Below are positions 21,337-31,400 of a stretch of 64,000 bases of DNA, piece after piece. Within the stretch, counting starts at the first letter, position 1; each line of letters begins with the position of its first letter. The notes beneath the pieces were generated by a model. It was not told the origin of the DNA, did no database searches, and saw only the letters and a list, made by a program, of their open reading frames with translations. Location: contig JAWZYV010012530.1 in NCBI GenBank assembly GCA_038373885.1, forward strand, positions 124,001-188,000, read 5' to 3'. The position numbers were made by a program, and so were the translations under genes. The DNA is from Cheiracanthium punctorium (taxonomy: Eukaryota > Arthropoda > Arachnida > Araneae > Cheiracanthiidae).

Positions 21337-21810
21337 CAGAGCCGTGCTTAGGGGGTGGCAAACTTGGCCATCGCCCAGGGCCTCTAACTATTGAATTCGT
21401 GGATATCAGGTGATCAAACTTTCATTAACATTATTTTTTTGACGAAAACCCAAATATTTCGTTTATGGGGGGGGGGGGATTGAAGCTTTTAAATGTCGAT
21501 AAAATTAATGCTTTTAAATGTGCAGAATATGTAATTTCCTGTATAGCTTTTCTTTTTTCAAATTTACAACATGTTAAGTAGCTAGATGCAGATTTTACAT
21601 TATGGAATCTTACTGTATTAAAATCTTAATTAGTTAATGTAATTTACTTAATTACAGTAGCAGTAGCGATTTGTGCTGGGGGGGGGGACATGACAAGATC
21701 CACAATAATTTAGTAAGTAAAGAAAAGTGAAAGGCCCCTAATTGTTTTTTTATCTCGGGCCGCTAAATATGTTTTGCTCAGGGCCTCCTAAAACCCTAAG
21801 CACGTCCCTG
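21337..21810. mobile_element. hAT-type element with 8-bp target duplication
   Basis: Ends CAGAGCCGTGCTTAGGG and CCCTAAGCACGTCCCTG are inverted. Flanks CCTCCTTC (21329-21336) and CCTCATTC (21811-21818) differ at one base. Length 474 bp with G runs and AT-rich core. Confidence 0.75.
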
Positions 21811-21949
21811 CCTCATTCACTACGCCCCTACGAAGAAGGGTGGAACCTTTGTACCCCTGAAACGTGCGTATTAGGGGGTGAACGCTGGACGAAAAATAGG
21901 CCTCTCGCAAAACAGCCTAAAGGATTTGTCTCGTCTCGTAAAATCCCTG

Positions 21950-22070
21950 TATCATAATGTTAAAAATGCTTCTCTCATCTAAAAAGATCCCTGTATCGTA
22001 ATGTTAAAAATGTTTGTCTCATCTTGCAAAAAAGGTGCAAATCTCTGTCTCGTCTCGCATCCATCCCTAT
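21950..22070. repeat. CTGTCTCGTCTCGCATCCATCCCT repeat unit (split form), related copy at 50.06-50.18 kb
   Basis: Here CCCTGTATC(A/G)TAATG and TTAAAAATG words occur twice, then CTGTCTCGTCTCGCATCC and ATCCCTA. The same order, TAATGGTAAAAATGTCTGTC and TCGTCTCGCAT, is at 50095-50175. The TAGGGATG-like edge suggests a transposon end, but I cannot close it. Confidence 0.45.
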
Positions 22071-22951
22071 GCGTACTGCTCTAAATAAAACTTGAAAAAT
22101 TCGAATTTATGGTCGATTCCATGAATTTTTTTTAATGTATCTCTTTTTTTTTGTGGGAATATATATGTATCTCGAAACTTTTAGATATTTCGATTTTTTT
22201 CTTGTGTCCTTTTAATTTTGAATTATTCAAGATTGACTGTATTTTTATTTGTTCTTTAAACCAAGTATTTAACTGTATTTTGAGTATAATGCTAGAATTT
22301 TTAGTTTTTCTAATAGGTTAAGCATGGATTCAATAGTGGTTTAAACTCCTTTTGTTTTGGAGGTTCGAATACATTCGCTGAAAACGACCAACAAATAATC
22401 TCAATAAATATAGCCAGATCTGCGAAAACAATTGGAATATTGCACCCATTCTAATATCGCCAAATCTGAGACAGCAGTTTTTAACTGGGAAAGAGGTCTG
22501 ATGTATATGTCTGTCTCCTTTTTTTATTTATTTATTCATTTTTTTTGCACCTGCCATAAGTTTCATAAGAAAAGTGAGAATCAAAGTTTAATTGTAGAAG
22601 AATCTAAATAGCGTTTTTAAATAAATGAGTCTGAACAAACTTAGCACGTCCCTGGAGCCCTGATTTTTTTATTGTAAATTTTAGCATTAATTACTTGATT
22701 TATTATAAAATTAAGTAAGCGTTTTGTTTTACCACTGTTTTATCTAATGTAATAAAATAAATATGAATAGAAACAATTATGAAGGTTGCTAAATATTTTA
22801 ATTTAATCTAAAATTCTCTGAAAGAAAAAAAGTACAGACAGCTGAACCCCCATGCAAATATAATCCATGACTGGCCTTTGTGTAATGCTCTCCCTTCTTA
22901 TATTTTTGCACCTCTATTCGGGTAGATTTTAAAGGGGGCTGAACATAGAAA

Positions 22952-23139
22952 CAGGGACATAGCGAGAAAAAATTTCGTGGGGGCGGAGAGGGGGGGGGTG
23001 CCCGAAAGCTAAAAAGGCTAGAATTTCTCACAAAATTGCATGAAATTTACTTGGCATCCAATAAACAAAAATTCAAAATTTGCGGGGGGGGGGGGGGAGG
23101 AGGCAAGCCCCTAGGACACCCACCCTGGCTACGCCCCTG
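22952..23139. mobile_element. hAT MITE (CAGGGACATAGC ends)
   Basis: Ends CAGGGACATAGCGAG and CTGGCTACGCCCCTG. Flanks CATAGAAA (22944-22951) and CATAGGAG (23140-23147) match at six of eight bases. G-rich inside both ends. Same end family as 37826-37991. Confidence 0.65.
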
Positions 23140-23366
23140 CATAGGAGAAAGTCTTCAATTTTCTTTTTAGGAAAGTTTCAACAAAACTATAAAAAAATTA
23201 ATAGAAAGTCTAAAGATTTTAGAATAAAATTTATAATTCTGTACATAGGCACCTAATACAGTGTAGTGAATATTTTTATACCATATTGAACTTGTTTGTA
23301 TTATTTTAGTTTTAGTACTAAAATATGAGAAAGTCCAAAATGAACTCCTCCACCACCCCCACATCC

Positions 23367-23400
<34 letters not shown>
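23367..23400. repeat. (AAT)n microsatellite
   Basis: About eleven AAT units. A small frame across it reads poly-Asn and is an artefact. Confidence 0.95.
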
Positions 23401-23419
23401 TGAACGCCTATCAGAGTTT

Positions 23420-23781
23420 GATTAAGCCAACGTGCGGCCTCGGGCCGACATCTGATATAAGTCCCATTTATTTAAATGAAATAAAGAAATTTTATGCTAA
23501 CACTACGAAATATTTACTGGCCCATTACCACTAAAAAGCGCTGGCCCGGTACATTTTAAACAGTACCACGCCATTAACTATGCCATGCATGTTTTAGACA
23601 CATGGGCGCGACAGGCATTTCACCATTACTGGAAATGCACTGGCGCATATGCATTTTTCAGGCATTGGTATTCCAGTGACTTTAAACTGACGGCAATGCA
23701 CTGTGCTCTCGGCATACGGCACTTTGCCAGCACGGCGGGTACTCTGCCGCCAGTTTGCGAGCAGTAGTGTGTTTGCTGGGT
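23420..23781. repeat. GC-rich cassette, right end of a CCCAGCAAACAC element
   Basis: Ends GTGTGTTTGCTGGG followed by TA. As at 18.85 kb it is built of small words (TGCCAG, CTGGC, GGCAT, GGTAC) and is GC-rich. The first about 20 bases inside the TIR also correspond: GGCGGAGTACC on the left, GGCAGAGTACC on the right. Confidence 0.55.
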
Positions 23782-24478
23782 AATAGAATGTCGGAATCAA
23801 AGCTCTGCATCTACTAGTTTATTTTTTTTTTTTTTTTTTGATTTAATCAGTTGCAAAGAAGCAAATCCTCTTGTACTACTATATTTTAACATACTACTAT
23901 GAAACCTCCTTTAACGGCCCCCTCCAAATAAAGGAAACTTCTGAAGACCAGCCACATACTAATGGTACCAAACTCGTTTCATAACATTAGAGCTCAGTGG
24001 CGTATACAAGGGAAGGGGGTGGGGAGTATGAGGGAGAAATACTTTTTCTAATTTTAAACGTTGGAAAAAGACATTTTATCTTTTCCCAACGTTTTAAAGA
24101 AAGAAATCGCGGATAACGGATGATTTAAAGCAAATTAAAATAAATGATATTTAGTGAAGCTAAACCAACATATTTGGGGTCCTATTGTTAACTTTGCTTA
24201 ATTTTTTTAAATATTAAAGATCCAAACAACAACCACCTTCAAAGGGCGGCCAATTTTGGATAGTCCCGAGGATGACCGCAATTACATACAAATTTTATGC
24301 GTAAAGCCTGCTCTTTCTATAAGAGGGACCCCCCGAAAGGGACGTTTGCTTCAGAGTGGCTTTTTGAGGCTCGGTTCATGTTTTTCTAAAATAAAAATAA
24401 AGGGAACACAAGATCATTAGTTAAAGAACTTTGACTCTAAAAATACTGACATATAAATTTAACTTTTCAAAATCAGCT

Positions 24479-24513
24479 GTACATATCGTAATACATCGGA
24501 TTACGATATGTAC
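24479..24513. repeat. Perfect 14-bp hairpin
   Basis: GTACATATCGTAAT, a 7-base loop ACATCGG, then ATTACGATATGTAC. The stem is perfect. It could be a small fold-back scar or a protein site; nothing nearby explains it. Confidence 0.8.
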
Positions 24514-24670
24514 AACTGTTAGCTGTTTTGTAAGCAGTAAGCAACTTTTTTGCTTTCTGCTTAAACAGTGCTAAGTGATTTGTTTAGAATATTAGGAGTG
24601 CAAATCTAAAAACTCATAAAAGAAAAAAAAAAAAAAAAAAAAAAAAAAACCTAACAACAACAACAAAAAA

Positions 24671-24952
24671 AAACCTGAACTTCACTTGAGTGCTACCTGC
24701 AAACCTCACTTTATCTTGAACGTACGCAACAGCCACTTGCACACCGTAGTTACACGAATGGAATGATTTTTTGTAATGTTCCATAATTTTTTCCTTCATA
24801 AAGACCATATCCCCCCGATGCTTTTCTCCTTCACGAACCGCACTGTCTAATTTTGAAACTAAAACGAACCCAGGAATTTGGTAATTATCGGATGGAAGTG
24901 TCCAAGTTTCTGCTAAAAGTATTAAATCGCTTTGCATAAAACACGGATCGGC
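24671..24952 (-). pseudogene. Exonuclease-endonuclease-phosphatase domain relic from a retroelement or Helitron-like element
   Basis: On the - strand about 94 codons start ADPCFMQSDLILLAETW and include IPGFVLVSKLDS and RGDMVFMKEK. This is the ExxDxxxLxETW-type front of an APE-like endonuclease domain as found in non-LTR retrotransposons and some Helitron proteins. There is no reverse transcriptase or helicase next to it, and the catalytic His region is missing, so it is a fragment. Confidence 0.5.
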
Positions 24953-25193
24953 TATTAAATTGAAAAGTGATACGGCGCGTAGAAAAATCGTGTCCACAAA
25001 TAGCGTAGACAAAAATCCCGTGATTGAAAGGAAAACACTAAAAGTGATCTCACCAAATCCCAAGAACACCCAAAATTTTGCCCAGAACATTGAAAATTAG
25101 TCTTAAATAAAAAAAATTGAAAAGTGATACGGCGCGTAGACAAACCGTGTCTACACCAAAAACCGTGATCGAGCGAAATAGCACTCCAAGTGC

Positions 25194-25224
<31 letters not shown>

Positions 25225-25998
25225 AAGAGGTTGGGAAAATAGCTAATAGACTTTGAGGCCCCTTCGTGTGAAGGCGAGGGCATTCGCCCCGCCATGCCTC
25301 CCTACTTTTACAGCACTGATTGTGGGGGGTAACCTAAATTTTTAACCAGCAAATAAGGATTTTTTTTTATCGCTATCCAGCGAGTGGCGACCGTACATTC
25401 GCAAGGGTTAGTTGAAATATACAGGGCGAAGATTGTAAAAGAGTTTTGGTAGGCAATTTTAATGTAGTTTTCAATTCTGAAGAAGCGTTTTATGGAACAA
25501 GAAAAACAACAACAACAACAAAAAAAAACCCAGATACGGAATACTCATGGATTAAGATACCCTTTCTAACTTGATGAAATAAGAAAGGCAATTACGCATG
25601 GCTCGGGGATTATGACAAGCTTTTAATATATATATCACTTTAGTACTTATTTAAAACGTGGAAGTATTTCAGATAATCTTTTTTCTTTTTCTTTTAAGCC
25701 ACATAAGTCCATTTTATCAAATCTCTCTCGCAAAATCTAAAGTCTTATATCAAAATCTCGTCGAGTAGAAAATGCGAGACAGTACAAAGCTTTCCAGTGT
25801 AAAGGTAGTTTGGGCACAAAAATTTCCGATCGAATGATTTCGACACTAAACGCTCATTTTATTACATGGACTCATTATAATAACTTTGCATTTATTTGGA
25901 TTGACTTCATGTTAAATTAATCAGATCTATTTATCCATAGTTCATTTTCTATAAACATATTATATAGTATCGCATATGTCAACCTCCCCTTTTTTTTA

Positions 25999-26029
<31 letters not shown>

Positions 26030-26219
26030 ATAGAAAAATACTTAATAACTAATACACCAATATCTGGCTTGCTTAACCCCCCCACCCCGAAAGTTTAATA
26101 TTTATTTAAAAAAACAAGAGCCGCCCCCCCCTCTCTAAAATTTAGTGATTTTTGTAACAGAAATTGATGACTTTTGTTGAATACCATGTAGCAACTCTAT
26201 AAGTAAAGTGCGCTCAAAG

Positions 26220-26406
26220 CAAGGGCGGCTCCAGTGAGGGGGCCATAGGGGCCATGGCCCCCTCCGAAATTTTGTTTTACAACTTTCAGTTCACTTTACA
26301 CACAACAACACGATTTCACGCGTTCAATTTGCATTTTGAATAATTTATAGACCTAAGTAAAAAGTTCAATGGCCCCCTCCGAGAATTCACTCTGGAGCCG
26401 CCCTTG
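26220..26406. mobile_element. hAT MITE with perfect 8-bp target duplication GCTCAAAG
   Basis: Ends CAAGGGCGGCTCCAG and CTGGAGCCGCCCTTG are inverted. The duplication GCTCAAAG is perfect at 26212-26219 and 26407-26414. Inside each end is a GGCCCCCTCCG-type stretch. Length 187 bp; sharp ends suggest recent insertion. Confidence 0.9.
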
Positions 26407-27677
26407 GCTCAAAGCTTTCGGAACTGTACCATGTACTTGGGAAATAAAGACAACAAGTTACAGCAGGATTGAGTCTAATACATTTATTGTGATATTAAGA
26501 AAAGCATGTCAAAAAAATACCATTTACTTCGAATCATCAAAAATAAATTTTAACACATTAAAAAAAACTTGCCGTTAAAATTTTTTTTACATCATTTTTA
26601 AACAACTTCAGAAACAAAGACAGTCCAGTAGCTGTTGTATAAGGAACAGACCATTACGTCACTTTTGCGTTGCATGCTTTTGATTGGATAATAATTGTTG
26701 TTAGTAGCTTAGAATGAATGGGTTACACAGCGGGGTAGTACTTTTTACGTTCTGCTAGGTTGAAGAAAGTTCGATGAAGGTCCGCTTGGTCCAAAATTCG
26801 ATGTCTTTGGCAAAGATGGCAGCACAACTACGCTGAATTACTGTTCTTCCAAAAAATTTCCGGCGTCAGTTGCCAGGAACTTATGATAGTTTAAAATATA
26901 AGTTTTAACAAATGTATAAGTGTGAGATCAACCACAGCAAAAGTAAATTTGTAACAAAATATAACTGCCCTGTCAACATGCAGTATCATACCTGACCAGG
27001 CACTTTTGAATATGTTGGGTCCTTTAAGTCGCTCAAATATCTTCAAGAGATTATTATTTTTTTCAGTATGTAGAATAGTATTTTTTCATTTTGATCATTA
27101 ATTTCTCACTTATTCAGTACAGCTAAGTGTTTTTCTTCGAAGCTGTTGTATCCATGGAATTAAAGGTCTTTTTGAAAACATTTGCTACAAAATTAATTTA
27201 TGAAACAATAGTTCAGTGTTTTTCGTTTTTTTTGTTTTTCTCTTTTTTTGAATTACTTTCAGTTTTGCTGAGACTCTGCGCTGAAGGAACTTCCAAATGA
27301 TTCTCTATCTTCCGATTAGATTTTGACAATATTTTCCCCGTTTCTTTGTAGGTTTCAAAGTAACATTGAAGAGCGAATCTATTAAATACGCATTAAAGGA
27401 ATTTCCAAAAGTATTTAACGAAGTTTTCTCAATTTAAAATTTAGCCGATGAATTATCAATCTGTTCTTCACTATGAAATTTAAGTAAGAAATATAAAACT
27501 AAGTTTAAAACTAAGTAAGAATTCGTTTAAGAATTTCTTGTATCTCTAAAGCCTGTGTTTAGTGGATTAAATTATATTTTAAAATTTTCTTTTCTAAATT
27601 GATTTACTTAATACTGATCTATGGGTTATGGACACTGGAGATTCAATAACATATCATCATCTAACATGTAAACACAT

Positions 27678-27755
27678 ATGTATGTATAAATATATATGTA
27701 TATATACATACATATGCACACTTTCAGTATATGTATACATATACATATATATATT
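27678..27755. repeat. TATG/TATA-rich microsatellite
   Basis: Irregular ATATGTATAT words; the small frame over it is an artefact. Confidence 0.85.
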
Positions 27756-28295
27756 CCCAAACTGTGCGTTTTTCCCGATCAGAGTTTCTGGATCACAGTT
27801 CGCTTTTCTTACATAAATTAACGTCCATCAGTTCCCGCTAATCGATACTGCACACACTGCGCATCACGTCTGCGCATAAATAAAAACATCATCATAACAT
27901 TACAAAGAAAAAAAAATAGTTTAGTTCTTTTTTTTTCGGACAGCCACAAATAGTCTTTTTTTAACCACAAGTTTGACACATGAGATATCACTTTTTAAGC
28001 TTCCTTTTTCGTCAGCCACTGATCAGTGTATCAAAAAAACAGATATCGCAACACAGGGCTCTAAAGATGTCTTTTTTTTTTTTTTTTTGTACTGATGCTG
28101 CTGTTCCAGAGCCAACGAACAACAATGCTGTCCGTACTTTAAAAAAAAATCACCAAGGAAGAGTTTGTTATGTGTAGGAATATCCAATTTTTTTTTTTTT
28201 TTCAGCTCTGTGTGGGTGAGTTCCAGACTTTCCCCGAGGAGTCCAGGAGTAGTCCAGGAACTTGAACGGTCGTCCAGAATTGAAGACAGGCTAAC

Positions 28296-28418
28296 TCAAG
28301 GTCTTCCAAGAGTGCAGTTGTAGACTTGTGCCGAGACGTAATCGAAGTGCACGATGCAAGTGGCAGCGTTGTTGTCGTAGGAAAGCTCAGCAACCTTAAG
28401 TTCTGGGTTGACAGAAAC
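28296..28418 (-). CDS. LOXL2: LOXL last exon
   Basis: Acceptor CATTTTAG, then [20 protein letters not shown] to NCTLGRP and stop TGA at 28298-28296. VNPE-x-x-VAE-x-x-x-x-NN is the conserved end of the lysyl oxidase fold. It enters in phase 0 from YYFK of the preceding exon. NCT near the C-terminus is a potential N-glycosylation site. The tail ends soon after the last Cys, without the extra tail of human LOXL2. Confidence 0.92.
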   Translation of the reverse strand, partial: VSVNPELKVAELSYDNNAATCIVHFDYVSAQVYNCTLGRP

Positions 28419-31400
28419 CTAAAATGAGAATAAGAGAAAATGTTAACGACATGGTCGTATTATTTATGATAATAGTTGGTATGCACTCGGGTTTTTAGTT
28501 TAGGGGGAGGTGTCATAGTGACTTCGTTAATCCTTTGAAACGTAAGTATTTTCACATCAATATAAAAGACTAACTGGATAGACTGCCCAATGCTGAAAAA
28601 GGATTCTCAAACTTTTTTCCTGTTGGAGCACTTAGAGGGTCTGAATTTTGGCGGATCACCTTATGTTTAAGTCTAGTGAATTGGAGGCACCAATAAATTT
28701 TTTCAAGGAGCACTTGCTACCTTCTAGGAGTATTTAGTGCTCCGAAGAGCACAGTTTGAGAAACTCTGCTATAGACGCTTGCAGTCCTAAAGAATAGCTG
28801 AGACCTTGGCGCAGTCCTTATGTCTGCTCCCCAAGCAAGCTCAATGGACGCTATAATCTACTAGTACCTAATAGTTTTTATGAAAATGGCATAGTAAATA
28901 GTTAAAAGTTTGTCTAATAGCCAAAATATCATTACAAAGTCTTCAATTTCTATTTAAAAATTATTACTTATCGTTTGGTAATTTGGTTATTGTAAATAGT
29001 AAAAAGTTTGTCTAATAGCCAAAATATTATTAAAAGTGTTTAATTTATGTTTAATACTTATTACTTGGTATGAAAATAATTTTTTTACTTCTACAAAATA
29101 ACTTAAAAATTAGCCGCTAGATGTCAGCACTATAAGTTCAACAAATTTAAAAGAATTTTATGACTCCAGTTTCCTGCATTCCCTTTAATTTGTTTTTTTA
29201 GCTACTTAAAAAATGAAAATCAAATAAAAACTTAAGATATAGAGGTTTTATTGTTCTGTTTAGTTGTTCCCATTTTATGCTACATAGTTGCAAGTACTTA
29301 GAGCATCTTGAAAATCTATTAAAAATTGAATTTGTGGTAAAAAAAAAAGATATTTGTACTATTACTGGTATGTGACTAACAGTATTTCATTATATAAATA
29401 CTGTACTATATTTTCATTTGTATTATATAAAATAAAGAAAACTGCGAAACACACACTTTCCCAACGAAAGTAAGTTTTTAAAAGACAACATTCTTAGCCA
29501 TTAGATGGCAGCACTACAGATTCAATCAACAAATTAAAAAAAAGGACGAAGAAAGATTTTTATTTAAACGCATTAATATTATTCCTAAAGTGTTAATGAG
29601 ATTACTCAAAAGAAAATTAATTAAATAAATTCCGTTAATACTTAGTCTATAGAGAAAAATCTGCTTTCTCACCCAGCACCAGACCAAACATTGTTTCTGA
29701 ACAAGAGAGGAATGAAGAACTAAATATTTTCTGGGGGCTATTAAGAGCTATTCGAAATGTGAGATTTTGCGGAATTATTTCGCACGGAAAGCAAAGCGCA
29801 CAGCGAGAGGAATTCTTTTCACACTGTAATACTACATGAATAGAATTCTTCCCCTTCTGGATTTGCGGAATACATTCGCATCGACCAGATATTGATTTGA
29901 CAGGAATACACCAGGCCAAAATGTAATGTTTAAAGTAAATTTTAAAACCGCACAACGAGCAGTTTAAACATTATCTGTGTTAACTGCCAAATGCTCCTCA
30001 TCATGCAACTTTCTATGTTACTATCTACTACACTGTATCTATATCATAGAGCTTTTTATTTATGAAAACTTTCTTGTAAAAGGAAATTTCACTCGAGTGT
30101 ATCAAAACATTTACCAAGTACAATTTACAGAAATAATAGAACATATTTTTTACGCTGTCCATAGCACATCGGTATACAATAATATATTATTACTTCTTTC
30201 CCCTACAAGTAATTTTTACATTGATTGGAAGTTATGACTCACTTTATAATTGGATATTGGTTTTTTGAGAGCAACCAAACAGAAGTAGAAAAAAAAACCC
30301 TTTATAATTGCCAGTTGGAGAATTCAAGAAAGCATAAGCTACATCATATTTTTTTTTTTTATAGCTACGTACTTGCGATAATTTTTTTTATTTCTGACTG
30401 ACGAGCGATTTAGAAAGCATAAAAGAATTGTTTTCCTGCTAATCTAAGAATACAGTATATTAGTCAGCCCATTAAATAAAAATTGAATAGAAATATGAAT
30501 AAAACATCATCAGATTAGATCTGAAAAATGCATACTTTTGAATTCATTAATCTGCGCATAACTATGCAATTGAAAGGTGATGTCATACATGGTACAAGAA
30601 AGATATTTCGTGCCTAGAACACGCATTATAAAACACTTTCCATTACGATTTTATTTGAGATTACACCGATTGGAGAAAAATAAATACATAAATAAATAAA
30701 TAAATAACAACAACAAAAAAAAAAAAAAAAAAAAAACTGCCTTCTAATTCGTTTTTCCTTTTATCATTTCGCAAATCCTGATTTTCCGCATTGAAATATA
30801 AAATTACAGTTGCCGTTTGATAATCATGTTTTGCCGGCTGTAATTTTTTTTCTTTCTGTAATTTCATGCAAAATCCTCATATTTTTTGTAAATGACGTAA
30901 TGTTGACACTTATGATGTGATGTGAGCAGCAGAATCGGCAGAGCAGCAGAATCGGGCAAATCCGACTAAATAGAAGATCTGGCTTTTTGGTGACCTAGAT
31001 CTCTCGAAAGATAGTAGAAAGATTCAAATGACAGTTCACTTGTCTGCTAAACGATTATTCTCCACCGCGTTTTACATAATTGATTTCTGGAATGAGAGTT
31101 AGAGGTCTGGTGGAAAGTGTGTGTTGTGTTATGGCAAAGCTACGCAAGGGATGGGGGGGGGGGTCGCATTGGTCTGAGGCGTTTTTTTAAGGGGATTTAA
31201 CGCGCATTCACTTTAGATCTGGAGAAAACCGACTAAAACTGCAGACCGTTAGAACGCCGAACGATAGGCCAGGCCAGAACGCAGGACCTTCACACTTTAG
31301 ACGGCTACCATTTTGAGTGTCTTATCCACTCGGCCATGGGGGGGGGGGGGGGCGGTATTCACGACCCATCCAACTAAGGAAGTAAAATGAGCTGCAAATA

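Larger units (their letters stand above)
18850..23781. mobile_element. Possible 4.9 kb composite element with CCCAGCAAACAC inverted ends
   Basis: The left end TA-CCCAGCAAACACAC (18848 on) and right end GTGTGTTTGCTGGG-TA (to 23783) are inverted repeats next to TA. GC-rich cassettes lie just inside both ends, with about 4 kb of AT-rich DNA containing two hAT MITEs between. It may be one element filled by later insertions or two separate copies in opposite orientation. I saw no transposase. Confidence 0.4.
23784..28295. other. Intergenic region and 3' flank of the LOXL gene
   Basis: Contains a solo hAT-type end (CAGTGGCGTATAC at 23995), a perfect hairpin (24479-24513), an endonuclease-domain relic (24671-24952), A or T runs (24621-24649, 25196-25222), a hAT MITE (26220-26406) and TATG/TA microsatellite DNA near 27680-27755. 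Its right end must include the LOXL 3' UTR; I could not pick a poly(A) signal with confidence. Confidence 0.6.

Noticed and set aside
23325..23534. Poly-Asn frame
   Set aside because: Produced by the (AAT)n microsatellite.
28202..28393. 63-codon - strand frame starting [12 protein letters not shown]
   Set aside because: It overlaps the last LOXL exon in another frame; the real frame reads [10 protein letters not shown].
31272..31345. Functional tRNA-Leu or tRNA-Ser gene on the - strand
   Set aside because: The A box is good, but the B box is worn and acceptor and T stems do not close; a SINE head fits better.
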